Part shown: positions 25,757 to 35,588 of the stretch, one piece after another
Numbering within the stretch: the stretch's first letter is position 1
Layout of the letters: each line of letters opens with the position of its first letter
Source of the DNA: Pontibacter roseus DSM 17521
GTDB taxonomy: Bacteria > Bacteroidota > Bacteroidia > Cytophagales > Hymenobacteraceae
Direction: 5' to 3'
Assembly: GCF_000373265.1 (NCBI RefSeq)
Contig: NZ_KB890761.1
Location: 1,166,599 to 1,230,598 of the forward strand
Length of the DNA stretch: 64,000 bases
The notes under the pieces: generated by a model
What the model was told of the DNA's origin: nothing
What the model saw: the letters and a program-made list of their open reading frames with translations, nothing else
Database searches by the model: none
Program-made: the position numbers and the translations under genes

Positions 25757-25805
25757 GTTGAGTCACAGACTCAACTTTACTCCTGGTCACGAATCTGGAG
25801 ATTCG
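25757..25805. repeat. Two small tandem hairpins in the gap after aspartate kinase
   Basis: GTTGAGTC-ACA-GACTCAAC (25757-25775) and CGAATCT-GG-AGATTCG (25790-25805) stand 14 nt apart, 11 nt before the aspartate kinase stop codon on the opposite side. CAGGTATAG copies lie just left at 25687 and 25711. They may form the transcript 3' end. No U-run, so no firm terminator call. Confidence 0.45.
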
Positions 25806-25815
25806 CGCCAGTTGC

Positions 25816-27078
25816 TTAACGGCACACAATCTGGAAGGTATTGCGGGTGCGCTGCTCCAGCAACACCTCTTTCCCAGCCATGATTTCCTGTATGCTGTCG
25901 TTGCTGTAGTTCTTGATGGTGTAGAGCTGCAGCTGCGTGTTGTAATGGATGCTGAACTGGTCCTGTAAGGTGTCAATCAGTTTTTGCAGGCGCTCCTCGT
26001 GCAGGTCGGTGCAGATGGAAAAGGAGATGGCCGAGTTCTGCATCAGGTTGATTTTGATGCGCAGCTCCGACAAGGCATTGAAAATAGTGCCCAGGTTCTT
26101 CTCGCTGATGAAGGCAAAGTCTTTGGCGCTGAAGGATACCAGGCATTGCCTGTCTTTGACGATGTAGGCCGGAGTCGTCACCTCAAACCGGCAATCGCAA
26201 ATCTCGGTGCCTTCCCCAGCAGGGTCCAAAAAGGACTTCACATACAGCGGGATGCGCTTGTTGGCAAGCGGTTTTATGGTTTTGGGGTGTATGACGGAGG
26301 CGCCGTAATACGCCATCTCCACAGTTTCCTGGTAAGAGAGCAGGGGGTAGCGCACCGTATCAGCAAAACGCTTGGGGTCGGCATTGAGCAAACCCGCCAC
26401 GTCTTTCCAGATGCTGAGGCTCTCCGCATCCAGGCAGTAGGCGAAGATGGCGGCGCTGAAGTCGGAGCCTTCACGGCCCAGTGTAGTGGTGAGGCCGTTG
26501 TTGGTGCCGCCCAGGAAGCCCTGTGTCACAACCGGCTGCTGCTCCAGCAGCGCTGGGAGGTCCCGTTTGATAACGCGTTCCGTCCAGGCCCAGTCCACGC
26601 GCGCCTCGCGCCAGGTAGTGTCTGTCTGGATATATTTCCGGCTATCAACCCAAGTGTTGGCTATACCTTGCTGCTGCAGGAAGTAATGCACTATAACAGA
26701 GGATAGTAGCTCGCCATAGCTGACCACCTGGTCGTATTGCTGATCGTAGGAGCCCTTTCTCTGGGTTGCAATTAGTTGCAGTTGTTGTTGCAACTGAGAA
26801 AACAGATGTTCGAGGCGCGCGTATACAGGGTGCCCCTGCTCCGGGAAAAGCTCATTAACAATAGTTGCATGGTATTGCTGGCTATGCCCAAGGGTGGCAG
26901 CGAAATCCTGCTGCTGGTAGGCCAAGTCAAACACCTGCTCCAGCGCATTGGTGGTTTTGCCCATGGCCGACACCACCAGCAAGAGCTGATTCGCCCCGTA
27001 TTCCTTTACGATATGGGCCAGATTGCGCAGTGCATCGGCGTCTTTGACGGAGGCGCCCCCAAACTTGTATACTTTCAT
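25816..27078 (-). CDS. lysC: Aspartate kinase
   Basis: 420-residue monofunctional aspartokinase that phosphorylates Asp for the Lys/Met/Thr/diaminopimelate branch. Start [19 protein letters not shown]; two Met lie further upstream in frame (27096 and 27129), but family alignment favours 27078. Kinase motifs are VYKFGGASV and [14 protein letters not shown], quoted as TLGREGSD. The C-terminal third holds two ACT regulatory domains ([15 protein letters not shown] onward, and an [12 protein letters not shown] strand), so feedback control by an amino acid is likely. Divergent from fbp. Confidence 0.92.
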   Translation of the reverse strand: MKVYKFGGASVKDADALRNLAHIVKEYGANQLLLVVSAMGKTTNALEQVFDLAYQQQDFAATLGHSQQYHATIVNELFPEQGHPVYARLEHLFSQLQQQLQLIATQRKGSYDQQYDQVVSYGELLSSVIVHYFLQQQGIANTWVDSRKYIQTDTTWREARVDWAWTERVIKRDLPALLEQQPVVTQGFLGGTNNGLTTTLGREGSDFSAAIFAYCLDAESLSIWKDVAGLLNADPKRFADTVRYPLLSYQETVEMAYYGASVIHPKTIKPLANKRIPLYVKSFLDPAGEGTEICDCRFEVTTPAYIVKDRQCLVSFSAKDFAFISEKNLGTIFNALSELRIKINLMQNSAISFSICTDLHEERLQKLIDTLQDQFSIHYNTQLQLYTIKNYSNDSIQEIMAGKEVLLEQRTRNTFQIVCR

Positions 27079-27136
27079 CGGTTTTGGCTCTTGCATCGTA
27101 AATGTAAGTATCCTTCGGTTATGTTTCAAAATATCA

Positions 27137-27144
27137 TATTTTTG
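27137..27144 (+). promoter_or_regulatory. -7 box of the fbp promoter
   Basis: TATTTTTG fits TAnnTTTG and would start transcription about 20 nt before the fbp ATG at 27170. Confidence 0.45.
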
Positions 27145-27169
27145 TAGCCATATATTTAAATATCACATC

Positions 27170-28195
27170 ATGAATGACAAACTAGCGCTACCTGTCGGCA
27201 CCACGCTTGATAGGTTTATTATGAGAAAGCAGGAGGACTTCCCTTTTGCCACCGGAGAACTGTCGCAATTGCTGCGCGACATTGCCTTGGCTGCCAAAAT
27301 CGTAAACCGTGAGATTAACCGTGCCGGATTGATGGATGTGACTGGCGCCTATGGCCAGCAGAACGTGCAGGGCGAAGAGCAGCAGAAACTGGACGTGATT
27401 GCCAACATCCGCTTTATACGCGCACTTCGTAATGGCGGTGAGGTATGCACCATCATATCAGAGGAAGAAGAAGAAATCATCCATACCGGCAACAAGCGCG
27501 GCAAGTACATCGTGGCCATCGACCCTTTGGATGGCTCCTCCAACATTGATGTGAACGTGTCCATCGGCACTATCTTCTCCATCTACAGAAGACTGTCAGA
27601 GCCGGGCGAAGATGGCAATATGGAAGACTGCATGCAGAACGGCACGCACCAGATTGCCGCTGGCTACATTGTGTATGGTTCTTCCACTATGTTGGTATAT
27701 ACTACAGGACACGGCGTAAACGGCTTTACCTATGAGCCCTCGCTGGGGGAGTTCTTCCTGTCGCACCCGAACATGACCACTCCGAAAACGGGCACCATCT
27801 ATTCCTGCAACGAGGGTGGCTACAACAGCTTCCCCGAAGGCATCAAGAACTATCTTTCTTACTGTAAGGAAAACGGTTACTCAGGCCGCTACATCGGCTC
27901 ACTGGTAGCTGACTTTCACCGCAACCTGATTAAGGGTGGGGTGTACATCTATCCAGCCACGGCCAAGTCGCCGAAAGGCAAATTGCGCCTGTTGTACGAG
28001 TGCAACTCGCTGGCCTTCATCGCCGAACAGGCAGGTGGCAAGGCATCTGACGGGCATACCAGAATCATGGAGGTGGAGCCTACGGAACTGCACCAGCGCT
28101 CGCCGCTCATCATCGGCTCATCTGAGATGGTGAACAAAGTGGAGGAGTTTATGAAAGCTTCTGTGAAATCAGTTGACACAGTGGCTGCTAACTAA
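27170..28195 (+). CDS. fbp: Class I fructose-1,6-bisphosphatase
   Basis: 341-residue gluconeogenic enzyme, fructose-1,6-bisphosphate to fructose-6-phosphate. Start [13 protein letters not shown]; the frame is open further left but overlaps the aspartate kinase start region and has no family similarity. The metal site [19 protein letters not shown] (quoted in part) is complete. The substrate region [21 protein letters not shown] and the C-terminal [10 protein letters not shown] are also present. Stop overlaps the convergent small gene by 4 nt. Confidence 0.95.
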   Translation: MNDKLALPVGTTLDRFIMRKQEDFPFATGELSQLLRDIALAAKIVNREINRAGLMDVTGAYGQQNVQGEEQQKLDVIANIRFIRALRNGGEVCTIISEEEEEIIHTGNKRGKYIVAIDPLDGSSNIDVNVSIGTIFSIYRRLSEPGEDGNMEDCMQNGTHQIAAGYIVYGSSTMLVYTTGHGVNGFTYEPSLGEFFLSHPNMTTPKTGTIYSCNEGGYNSFPEGIKNYLSYCKENGYSGRYIGSLVADFHRNLIKGGVYIYPATAKSPKGKLRLLYECNSLAFIAEQAGGKASDGHTRIMEVEPTELHQRSPLIIGSSEMVNKVEEFMKASVKSVDTVAAN

Positions 28196-28500
28196 TTCTG
28201 GCTATACCGGAAGCGAATCTGTGCTTTGAGCAGCTCGCGTTCCACAATCAAGCGGGCTATGTTTTCGGCCACCTCTCCTTCGGAGGCCGCAAGCATGGCC
28301 CGTTTTACGTTACGCTCGTCCACGTCTATACGGTAGAGGATGTGCAGCAGATGGTTCAGGTTCTGGCGTAACAGCTGCTGCACCATGCGCGTCACCTGCT
28401 GGTGCAGTTCCTCCTCACTGGAGGCCTGCAGATGGTCTGCCTCAAACACGCGCTGCAGCTGCCTGGCGGCACTGGAAAGCAAAGCCTGCGGATAGGACAT
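28192..28500 (-). CDS. Conserved-looking small helical protein
   Basis: 102 residues, almost entirely helical and charged: an N-terminal [13 protein letters not shown], a [22 protein letters not shown] core and a [19 protein letters not shown] end. No domain recognised. The codon pattern and the neat convergent 4-nt overlap with fbp support a real gene. I recall similar short proteins in Cytophagales but cannot assign a name. Confidence 0.65.
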   Translation of the reverse strand: MSYPQALLSSAARQLQRVFEADHLQASSEEELHQQVTRMVQQLLRQNLNHLLHILYRIDVDERNVKRAMLAASEGEVAENIARLIVERELLKAQIRFRYSQN

Positions 28501-28530
28501 AGGTATGCGTCAATATTAGGTATGGCTATA

Positions 28531-28570
28531 AATAGAAAAAGCCCTCTGTTGCCGGAGGGCTTTTTCTATT
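28531..28570 (-). terminator. Terminator of the engB-TonB-DUF5606 run
   Basis: AATAGAAAAAGCCCTC faces GAGGGCTTTTTCTATT in a perfect 16-bp stem with an 8-nt loop, 10 nt after the DUF5606 stop codon. Confidence 0.9.
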
Positions 28571-28580
28571 GTTAAAAATG

Positions 28581-29060
28581 CTACTTATCTTTCTTCTTTG
28601 CCTTTGATTCGGCTTTTACCTCGGTATCAGCCTCTGCTTCTTCACCGGCTGCCTCGTCTGCGGCAGGAGAGAATTCCAGGTGCTTGCTCACGATGGTGTA
28701 CCAGTTAGCCAGCTTCTTCATGTCTGACACATACACGCGGTCTTCGTCGTACTCAGGCAGCACTTCTGCCATAAAGTCCTTCAACTCATCGTCAGACGGT
28801 TTCTCGCTCAGCGGCAGCTCGCCGTTGTATTTCTGGTGGATGCGGTCCATCACCTCGGCCAGGGGCACAGTAGTCTCCTCGTCGGTCGTGTAGATGGATA
28901 TCTCGTCAAGCAGCGACATGCGGTGGCGCGCCTGTGCCACCATACGGGTCGGGTTGTCAGAGAGGCTTTCAACGATTACGCCGTTGCGGGTAGGCTTCAC
29001 TATGCGGTAGAGTCCGCTCATGCCGGCAATGGCAGCAACTTGTCTTAAATCAATAGGCAT
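28581..29060 (-). CDS. DUF5606 protein
   Basis: 159 residues. The N-terminal 60 form the small SH3-like beta domain of DUF5606 (RQVAAIAGMSGLYRIVKPTRNG, quoted as GMSGLYRI), a family I know only from Bacteroidota. The middle is helical, and the tail is a Glu/Ala/Lys-rich disordered stretch ending KAKKKDK. Cytoplasmic. It follows the TonB-domain gene by 20 nt. No function has been assigned to the family. Confidence 0.8.
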   Translation of the reverse strand: MPIDLRQVAAIAGMSGLYRIVKPTRNGVIVESLSDNPTRMVAQARHRMSLLDEISIYTTDEETTVPLAEVMDRIHQKYNGELPLSEKPSDDELKDFMAEVLPEYDEDRVYVSDMKKLANWYTIVSKHLEFSPAADEAAGEEAEADTEVKAESKAKKKDK

Positions 29061-29080
29061 AATAAGGTATAGAACTTTGG

Positions 29081-29488
29081 TTATAGTTTAAAGGTAATGG
29101 GCAGGCTGGCCACCATACCGAAGCCCGGGCCTGGCGCCTTGAACTTCAGCAGCTTGGCCACGCGCATGGCCTCTTCGCCGGTTCCGCCGCCAACATTTTT
29201 GAGAATCTTGAAGCCGGAAGTGGAGCCGTCCTCGTTGAGGGTGAAGCTGATGATGCACTCGCCCTGCATGCGGTTACGGCGTGCCATGGGCGGGTAGTTC
29301 AGTTCCTTGGCGATGAAGTTGTACATGGCCTCCTGCCCGCCTTTATAAAATTCGGCTACTGGAATGGCTTTGTCCGGCATCCACACTTTCTTTTCCTGCT
29401 CCGCCGGCTTGGCTCCTGCCGTCTGGGCTGTGGCCGCAAAGGACACAAGGGCAAATAAAAGAAACAAAATCGAGATTTTACTTTTCAT
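29081..29488 (-). CDS. Exported TonB C-terminal-domain protein
   Basis: 135 residues with a signal peptide (MKSKISILFLLFALVSFAATAQ) and a TonB-C domain (about 60-135: YPPMARRNRMQGECIISF and VNEDGS-like LNEDGSTSGFKIL). It lacks the membrane anchor and Pro-rich spacer of a true TonB. Such free-standing TonB_C domains are common in Bacteroidota, where they may bind barrel plugs or envelope partners. I start it at Met 29488; ten more in-frame codons lie upstream. Probably cotranscribed with engB (66-nt gap). Confidence 0.85.
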   Translation of the reverse strand: MKSKISILFLLFALVSFAATAQTAGAKPAEQEKKVWMPDKAIPVAEFYKGGQEAMYNFIAKELNYPPMARRNRMQGECIISFTLNEDGSTSGFKILKNVGGGTGEEAMRVAKLLKFKAPGPGFGMVASLPITFKL

Positions 29489-29554
29489 AAGGGTAAAACA
29501 ATTTAAGGTGAAGGTCACTGAGCGCCCCCTGGCCCTGTTCGCATACCCAATCCG

Positions 29555-30172
29555 CTATTGCTGCTGTTGTTGCTGCTGAACCGAGGCGTTCACCTCGTCT
29601 ATGAAGTTGAGGATTTCGTCGCGGCCGTCCTTTTTCACGGCTGAGGTTTTGAACATGCGGGGCAGTTCGTCCCAAGTTTCCTGCATTTTACGGGTATAGG
29701 CGGCTATGGTTGAGTCCGTCTTGGAAGCCGACTGCTTGTCTGCTTTGGTGAATACCAGTACAAAAGGCACGCCAAGATTGCCGAGGTAGTTGATGAAGTC
29801 CAAATCCACCTGCATGGGGTCGTGGCGCGAGTCGATGAGCACGAACACGCAGGTCAGATTCTCCCGCTTCTGCATATAGTAGTTAATCATTTTGCGCCAC
29901 TGCTCCCGCGACTCCTTGCCCACCTTCGCATAGCCATAGCCGGGTAAATCGACCAGGTACCATTGGTTGTTTATCAGGAAGTGGTTTATCAACTGGGTCT
30001 TGCCGGGCGTCTGGGAGGTCTTGGCCAGTCCCTTCTGCTCGGTCAGCATGTTGATGAGCGACGATTTGCCCACGTTGGAGCGCCCAATGAAGGCATACTC
30101 TGGTTTGTCGGCTTCGGGGCAGAGGTCTACCCGCGTGTTGCTCACTAAAAACTTAGCCTCTTTTATTACCAT
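29555..30172 (-). CDS. engB: Ribosome biogenesis GTPase EngB (YihA/YsxC)
   Basis: 205-residue GTPase for large-subunit assembly and cell division. Start [12 protein letters not shown]; the longer in-frame reading to 30283 is rejected. G1 is [13 protein letters not shown]2 Thr lies in [11 protein letters not shown]3 [10 protein letters not shown]4 TKADK. The protein ends in seven Gln encoded by mixed CAG/CAA triplets, an unusual C-terminal tail. Confidence 0.94.
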   Translation of the reverse strand: MVIKEAKFLVSNTRVDLCPEADKPEYAFIGRSNVGKSSLINMLTEQKGLAKTSQTPGKTQLINHFLINNQWYLVDLPGYGYAKVGKESREQWRKMINYYMQKRENLTCVFVLIDSRHDPMQVDLDFINYLGNLGVPFVLVFTKADKQSASKTDSTIAAYTRKMQETWDELPRMFKTSAVKKDGRDEILNFIDEVNASVQQQQQQQ

Positions 30173-30917
30173 ACTGCAAAAGCTTATGCTGCGCCTGGGT
30201 ATACCTTGGCATTCCGGCAGGGCAGCTTTCTGTATATGTACGCATCGAGCACCATTTGGCGACGCCGTACAGTTGTGAACCACAAATTTACCATTATTTT
30301 ATTTAACATGCAGGCCGCTCCATTTGTGGCGAGGGCGCCCTTGATTGATTGCCTCCTGAGTCACGGCAGGAGAAGCGGGAGCTATACATGGATTGCCTGT
30401 TCTTCTTTCGGCCGGCAAAATTTTAATTGGGCTTTTTCACAAAGCGAATTAGTGCTTTTCAGAAGGTGCGCAGATTTGTAGTTTTGAGGAGCGGGCGCAG
30501 GCTAGCAGGCAGAGGGATAGCAAGGTATGGCTGGGGGAGTGGTACTGTTCCAACAAATAAGTCATTTTGATATATTCCCGCAGTTAAATATATTTAGAAA
30601 CTTAAATCCTGTTAGGTGTAGTTTTATATGTATATTTTCATATATTTGCAGGCTACATCAGAATGTATACCTGCAAAGTAGTGCAAAATACTATACCTTT
30701 GGTGTATCTGTAAAGCTAGTGGAGGCGTAAGGGATGGGTTTGTGAAGAATGGGTGCCAACAAGGGGCGAATATTTTAAATTAGAAGATACATCTTTTTTA
30801 ATATTTAACGTATACCAACGGTGCAATAACGGCGTTAAGCAGCATAGGTCTATTTTTGATACCTTATTGACTCTTTCTAGCAAACAAACTATAATAGTAT
30901 AACAAACCCTTTACAAC
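30173..30917. other. 745-bp gap without a gene
   Basis: No supportable coding region. The right half is AT-rich with three boxes of the TAnnTTTG type (30641-30648, 30694-30701, 30851-30858), so it is probably the promoter and leader region of the porE-like gene. A minus-strand TAAATTTG (30283-30290) could serve engB. Confidence 0.6.
30851..30858 (+). promoter_or_regulatory. -7 box candidate of the porE-like gene
   Basis: TATTTTTG, 60 nt upstream of the ATG at 30918. Two other matches further left (30641, 30694) compete. Confidence 0.35.
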
Positions 30918-32885
30918 ATGGATAATTTAGCCAAATCATTTTCGCGGTTTTCTTTACTGCTGGCATTGGCTTGTCTGCTCGCTACCCCAGCAGATGCCCA
31001 GAGCAACAGAAAGCTGCTTAGAACAGGAACCAAATTTTTTGACCGCGAAAATTACAGAGCGGCTATACCTTATTATGAGCAGGTTTTAGCCAACGACCCC
31101 AACAACGCAGAGGCACTGTATTATGCAGGCATCAGCTACATGACCTTCGATAAGGAGAAAGCCGCCGACTACATCTACCGCGCACAGGCTGCCAAGCCAA
31201 ACGTAGACCGTGACATCGAGTACTGGTTGGGCCGCATCGACCACATCAACTACCGCTTTGATGACGCCATCAAGCACTACCAAGCCTATATCCCGAACGT
31301 CCGCAAGCGTGACGACTGGCGCCGCGAGGAGGTAGCCGTGCTGATTCAGCATAGCCGTAACGCCAAAAACGAAGTGGCTAACCCGAAAGACGTTTTCGTG
31401 AAGAACCTGGGTGGTGTGGTGAACACACAATACTCAGAGCACAGCCCTGTCATCTCTTCTGATGACAACTACCTGCTCTTCACTTCGCGCAGCGCAGGCA
31501 CCAACAGTTCCGCGTCCAAAGCCCGTGACGGTGAGTACTATGAGGACATCTACGAGACAAAAAGGGTAAACGGTGATGAGTGGGAGCAGCCTCGCTCTAT
31601 TGCGGGTAACCTGGCCAGCTCTGGCCACGACGCCTCTATCCAACTGTTCGACAACGACACCAAAATGCTGTTGTACCGCTCCGTGAACAACGGTGACATC
31701 ATGTACTCCGAGCGCCAAGCCGACGGCAGCTGGGGACAGCCAAAGAGCATCGGTTCTAACATCAACACAGCCGATTTCGAGTCTGATGCTTTCATCACAC
31801 CAGACAACAAGACGCTTTATTTCTCTACCAGCCACTACTCCGAAGACGGTGACCTGGACATCTACGTATCACAGCGTCAGGCTAATGGCGAGTGGGGCAA
31901 GCCACGCAGCATGGGTAACTCCATCAACACCAAATTCGACGACGACAGCCCATATTTCGCCTCGAACGGAACGCTTTACTTTGCGTCGCGCGGCCACAAC
32001 ACTATGGGTGGTTACGACATCTTCGGTGCCAAATATGACTCCGTAGCCAGAAGATGGAGCCGCCCTGTGAACATGGGTTCTCCAATCAACACGCCTGACG
32101 ATGACACCTACTACCGCCTGAGCCCAGACGGCAGCTACGCTTACCTTTCTTCTTACCGCATCGGCGGCTACGGCGAAAAGGACATCTACACCATCAACTA
32201 TATCCGTGCGGCGCGTGTGACAGGCCGTGTGCTTTCAAGACAGGATAGCCTGGCTATACCTGGCCTAGAACTGGTTTTCAACGGCCAGCAGGCTGACAAA
32301 CGCCCTATCTCTTACAGAGACGTGACCAAGCCAGACTCAGGTACCTATGAAGTGAGCATCCTGTCTGGTCGTCCGTACCAGGTGGAGATTGGCAGAGACG
32401 GCAAGGTCATCACGACTGAGGCGTTTGAGATGCCAATGGTGTTGAACGACACGACTGCCATCACGCACGACTTCTACATCGACTACGTGGACACTACCCG
32501 CGTGAAGCCTGGTGCTGCTATCGCCGAGCTGAAGAACATCTTCTACGATACAGACAAGTATGACCTGCGTGCCGAGTCAATCCGTGATTTGGATGCCGTG
32601 GCTGCTTACTTGAAGGCTAACCCAGGCGTGAACATCAGCATTGAAGGCCACACTGACTCCCGTGCAAGCGATGCCTACAACGAAAAGCTTGGTGATAACC
32701 GCGCCAACGCCGCTTTCGATTACCTGGTGAAGCAGGGCATCTCTCCAAGAAGAATGGTGACTGTGACTTACGGCGAACGCCGTCCGGCTGCTCCGAACAC
32801 TTCTGCTGAGAACATGCAGTTGAACAGAAGAACCGAGTTCAGAGTTATCCCAAGACAGACAGAGGAGACCACTCCGAACCAATAA
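30918..32885 (+). CDS. PorE-like TPR / beta-propeller / OmpA protein
   Basis: 655-residue exported protein with the PorE domain order of the type IX secretion system. A signal peptide (1-27) is followed by TPR-like helices (about 30-150: YRAAIPYYEQVLANDPNNAEALYYAG region), WD40/PD40 propeller strands (about 165-415, repeating DNKTLYFSTS, NGTLYFASRG and DGSYAYLSSY), a carboxypeptidase-regulatory-like beta domain (about 415-505) and an OmpA peptidoglycan-binding domain (about 520-645: EGHTDSRASDAYNEKLGDNRA). PorE binds peptidoglycan and is thought to connect the PorKLMN machine to the cell wall. Paralogues with this order exist, so the name is a strong suggestion, not a proof. Confidence 0.78.
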   Translation: MDNLAKSFSRFSLLLALACLLATPADAQSNRKLLRTGTKFFDRENYRAAIPYYEQVLANDPNNAEALYYAGISYMTFDKEKAADYIYRAQAAKPNVDRDIEYWLGRIDHINYRFDDAIKHYQAYIPNVRKRDDWRREEVAVLIQHSRNAKNEVANPKDVFVKNLGGVVNTQYSEHSPVISSDDNYLLFTSRSAGTNSSASKARDGEYYEDIYETKRVNGDEWEQPRSIAGNLASSGHDASIQLFDNDTKMLLYRSVNNGDIMYSERQADGSWGQPKSIGSNINTADFESDAFITPDNKTLYFSTSHYSEDGDLDIYVSQRQANGEWGKPRSMGNSINTKFDDDSPYFASNGTLYFASRGHNTMGGYDIFGAKYDSVARRWSRPVNMGSPINTPDDDTYYRLSPDGSYAYLSSYRIGGYGEKDIYTINYIRAARVTGRVLSRQDSLAIPGLELVFNGQQADKRPISYRDVTKPDSGTYEVSILSGRPYQVEIGRDGKVITTEAFEMPMVLNDTTAITHDFYIDYVDTTRVKPGAAIAELKNIFYDTDKYDLRAESIRDLDAVAAYLKANPGVNISIEGHTDSRASDAYNEKLGDNRANAAFDYLVKQGISPRRMVTVTYGERRPAAPNTSAENMQLNRRTEFRVIPRQTEETTPNQ

Positions 32886-32911
32886 GTACAGGGCAACCTT
32901 TCCGAAACGAT

Positions 32912-32947
32912 TAAAACAGGCTGGGCAGACGCTCAGCCTGTTTTTTT
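32912..32947 (+). terminator. Terminator of the porE-like gene
   Basis: AAAACAGGCTG/CAGCCTGTTTT stem followed by a T-run, 26 nt after the stop codon. Confidence 0.9.
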
Positions 32948-32991
32948 GTGAATAATGGAACATAAACCATGCAGAATAGTTTCAGGAACAG

Positions 32992-32999
32992 TATTTTTG
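32992..32999 (+). promoter_or_regulatory. -7 box of the ubiE-porT promoter
   Basis: TATTTTTG, 26 nt upstream of the ubiE ATG; fits TAnnTTTG. Confidence 0.5.
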
Positions 33000-33025
33000 C
33001 CTTACGTTTACCTTAGCAAGAACCC

Positions 33026-33748
33026 ATGGCGGTAGTCCCTTACAAAGACCAGAACAATGACAAGAAGTCGCAGGTGGCCCAGATGTTTGACAACATCGCC
33101 GGCAAGTACGATTTCCTGAACCACTTCCTGAGCGCTGGCATCGACATCATCTGGCGGAAAAAGGCGGTGAGCCTGCTCGCTCCCGAGAAGCCGAAGTTCC
33201 TGCTGGACATAGCCACCGGCACCGCTGACTTCGCCATTGAGGCGCTGAGCCTGCAACCTGACAAGATAGTTGGGGTGGACATATCGGAGGGTATGTTGGC
33301 GGTAGGGCGGCAGAAGCTGCAACGCAAGGGCCTAGACAAGAAGATAGAGCTCCGATATGGCGACTCCGAGAACCTGCCGTTCGAGGACAACACGTTTGAC
33401 GCCATCACAGTGGCTTTTGGCGTGCGCAACTTCGAGAACCTGAAGCAGGGCTTGGCCGAGATGAACCGTGTGCTGAAGCCTGGAGGAACAGCCGTGGTGC
33501 TGGAGTTTTCAAAGCCGCAGAGCTTCCCCATGAAACAGCTGTATCAATTTTATTTCAAGAATATACTACCGGTGGTGGGTCGGTTCGTTTCTAAGGACCG
33601 CGCCGCCTATACCTACCTGCCCGAGTCGGTGCAGGCATTCCCGGACGGCAGGGACTTTTTGAACATCTTTGAAGAGGTCGGATTTAAAACAACAAAATGG
33701 CATTCACTTACATTTGGCATCAGCTCCATCTACACCGGAAAAAAATAA
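33026..33748 (+). CDS. ubiE: Demethylmenaquinone / ubiquinone-type C-methyltransferase
   Basis: 240-residue SAM-dependent methyltransferase of menaquinone synthesis (also called MenG). Motif I is [12 protein letters not shown] (SAM-binding), motif II region GVDISEGML, then [16 protein letters not shown] and the family signature [16 protein letters not shown]...LKPGG. As Bacteroidota use menaquinone, the likely reaction is demethylmenaquinone to menaquinone. Its last 52 nt overlap porT in another frame, so expression is probably coupled. Confidence 0.94.
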   Translation: MAVVPYKDQNNDKKSQVAQMFDNIAGKYDFLNHFLSAGIDIIWRKKAVSLLAPEKPKFLLDIATGTADFAIEALSLQPDKIVGVDISEGMLAVGRQKLQRKGLDKKIELRYGDSENLPFEDNTFDAITVAFGVRNFENLKQGLAEMNRVLKPGGTAVVLEFSKPQSFPMKQLYQFYFKNILPVVGRFVSKDRAAYTYLPESVQAFPDGRDFLNIFEEVGFKTTKWHSLTFGISSIYTGKK

Positions 33749-34464
33749 CGGTAGCAGGTATACTGCTCCTTTGCCTGCTGGGGGCTACCGAGGCGGAGGC
33801 GCAGAGAAGGAAGAAAATCATGGCCGAGAACAAGCCCGGCTATGACGAAAAGCGCATACACTACGGTTTCTACCTGGCCATGCCGCTCACCAGGTATAGC
33901 ATTGAGCACTCACAGGCATATGCAGACCAACTACCCAATGGCATTAAGGTGAACCCAAAGTTCAGTCCGGGCTTCTATACTGGACTGGTGCTGAACGTGC
34001 GCCTGTTTGATTACCTGGATGCCCGATTTGTGCCAGGTGTAGGCTTCTATGGACGTGAGACAGAGTTTACTGAAGGTGGGGCGAATGGAGGAGAAGAACC
34101 GGGTTTCGATGGCGTTATTGTGAGCTCCACTATGGTAGAACTCCCCGTGTTGCTGAAGTATAGGTCCAAGCGCCGTAATAACTTCCGGCCATACCTGGTA
34201 GCCGGCGTGAAACCAGGTATAGACTTAGGCAGCAGGAAAGACACGTCATCCGGTGGTACGAAACTTAAAACCGAGAAGTATGACCTTGCGCTGGAGTATG
34301 GCGTTGGGTTAGACATCTTCTACCCGTACTTCAAGTTTGCGCCAGAACTCCGGTTCTCGCATGGCCTTTTCAACCAGAAGGACGAGTCCTTCTCGAGCCC
34401 CCAAAGCGACCTGATTGACAAGATGACCAACCACAACATATCGTTCATACTTTTCTTCGAATAG
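33697..34464 (+). CDS. porT: Type IX secretion outer-membrane protein PorT
   Basis: 255 residues. The signal peptide has a long basic n-region and the core [20 protein letters not shown]. The mature part is an eight-strand-like beta barrel ([11 protein letters not shown] at the start, [10 protein letters not shown] ending in aromatic residues at the end). A PorT barrel gene directly after, and overlapping, ubiE is a conserved arrangement in gliding and secreting Bacteroidota. PorT is required for type IX secretion; its exact role is unresolved. The start inside ubiE is supported by the signal peptide. Confidence 0.85.
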   Translation: MAFTYIWHQLHLHRKKITVAGILLLCLLGATEAEAQRRKKIMAENKPGYDEKRIHYGFYLAMPLTRYSIEHSQAYADQLPNGIKVNPKFSPGFYTGLVLNVRLFDYLDARFVPGVGFYGRETEFTEGGANGGEEPGFDGVIVSSTMVELPVLLKYRSKRRNNFRPYLVAGVKPGIDLGSRKDTSSGGTKLKTEKYDLALEYGVGLDIFYPYFKFAPELRFSHGLFNQKDESFSSPQSDLIDKMTNHNISFILFFE

Positions 34465-34468
34465 ATTC

Positions 34469-35218
34469 ATGTCCCGTATCGCACTCGTTACCGGAGCTAC
34501 CTCAGGTATAGGCAGAGCCACTGCCATTGCCCTGGCCAAACAGGGGTACAGCATCATAGCAACAGGCCGTAGATCGGAACGCCTGCAGGAACTGCAGCAG
34601 CAAATCACAGAGGTGCCCGTGCATACGCTGCAGTTTGATGTGCGTGACAGAGCAGCGGTGAGCGAAGCCATCAGCAGCTTACCAACAGAATGGAGGGCGA
34701 TTGATGTGCTGGTGAACAATGCAGGCAATGCCCACGGGCTCTCCTCCATTCAAAACGGAGCCTTGGAAGACTGGGACGCCATGCTGGACATCAATGTGAA
34801 AGGCCTGCTGTATGTGACGCATGCCGTGCTGCCGCTGATGCTGGCGCAGAAGAAAGGCCACATCATCAACATTGGTTCTATCGCTGGCAAAGAGGTATAC
34901 GCCAACGGAAATGTGTACTGCGCTTCCAAGTTCGCCGTGGATGCCATCTCCAAGGGCATGCGCATTGATTTGGTACAGGAAGGCATCAAAGTATCGGAGG
35001 TGAACCCGGGACTGGTGGAGACAGAGTTCTCTGAGGTGCGTTTTAAAGGTGACAAAGCGAGAGCCGCCACTGTCTATCAGGGGTATGAACCGCTGAGAGC
35101 CGAGGACATCGCTGATTTGATTGCGTTCATGGTAACCCGGCCAGCCCATGTGAACCTGGCGGAAGTGCTTATCCTACCCGCTGCCCAGGCGTCCGCCACG
35201 GTGGTGCACAAGCAGTAG
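34469..35218 (+). CDS. SDR oxidoreductase (YdfG-like)
   Basis: 249-residue classical short-chain dehydrogenase. The cofactor loop TGATSGIG (7-14) has Arg37/Arg38 after it (TGRRSERL), favouring NADP(H). NNAGN, the catalytic Ser in INIGSIAG and YCASKF (YxxxK) are present. It resembles E. coli YdfG, which acts on 3-hydroxy acids and malonic semialdehyde. It follows porT by 4 nt and is likely the third gene of that operon, with no evident functional link to secretion. Confidence 0.9.
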   Translation: MSRIALVTGATSGIGRATAIALAKQGYSIIATGRRSERLQELQQQITEVPVHTLQFDVRDRAAVSEAISSLPTEWRAIDVLVNNAGNAHGLSSIQNGALEDWDAMLDINVKGLLYVTHAVLPLMLAQKKGHIINIGSIAGKEVYANGNVYCASKFAVDAISKGMRIDLVQEGIKVSEVNPGLVETEFSEVRFKGDKARAATVYQGYEPLRAEDIADLIAFMVTRPAHVNLAEVLILPAAQASATVVHKQ

Positions 35219-35311
35219 CCATTCAGCCGGACAACCCCTCCCTCAGCAGGCCCGTACCTAATGAGGGAAGTCTGTAAGGCATACAGACCGTTGTTGACCG
35301 AAAACTGAATT

Positions 35312-35581
35312 ATGATGGCAAACGAAAAGAAAAACTCGAGCGAGCAGAATAAGAAACCAAACAGTAACGCCAACGCACAGCCCATGCCGGACAATCACTC
35401 CAATACGGCGAACCACAAAGGAGCAGTAGACCTGGGTACAGATGGCACTAAGGCGACGGCCAGCCAGCAACAGGGGCAAGGCTCCTGGGGCGCCAAAGAC
35501 CACGACAACCGCAACGGTAGCAGAAGCGGCTCCGGTGGAGGTGGCCAAGGCGGCAAGAACAAGACAGGCAAAGAAGACTAA
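35312..35581 (+). CDS. Small disordered Asn/Gly/Gln-rich protein
   Basis: 89 residues, highly hydrophilic and without hydrophobic core: Lys/Asn-rich start (MMANEKKNSSEQNKKPN), Gln/Gly run in the middle, Gly-Ser-Lys end. No signal peptide. Its low complexity resembles the small stress-related hydrophilic proteins (hydrophilin type) of dry-habitat bacteria, but no motif proves it. A very strong terminator follows, which supports a real transcript. Confidence 0.6.
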   Translation: MMANEKKNSSEQNKKPNSNANAQPMPDNHSNTANHKGAVDLGTDGTKATASQQQGQGSWGAKDHDNRNGSRSGSGGGGQGGKNKTGKED

Positions 35582-35588
35582 CCCAAGG

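Noticed and set aside
30527..30730. 67-codon plus-strand frame upstream of the porE-like gene
   Set aside because: AT-rich promoter region, no start signal or protein features.
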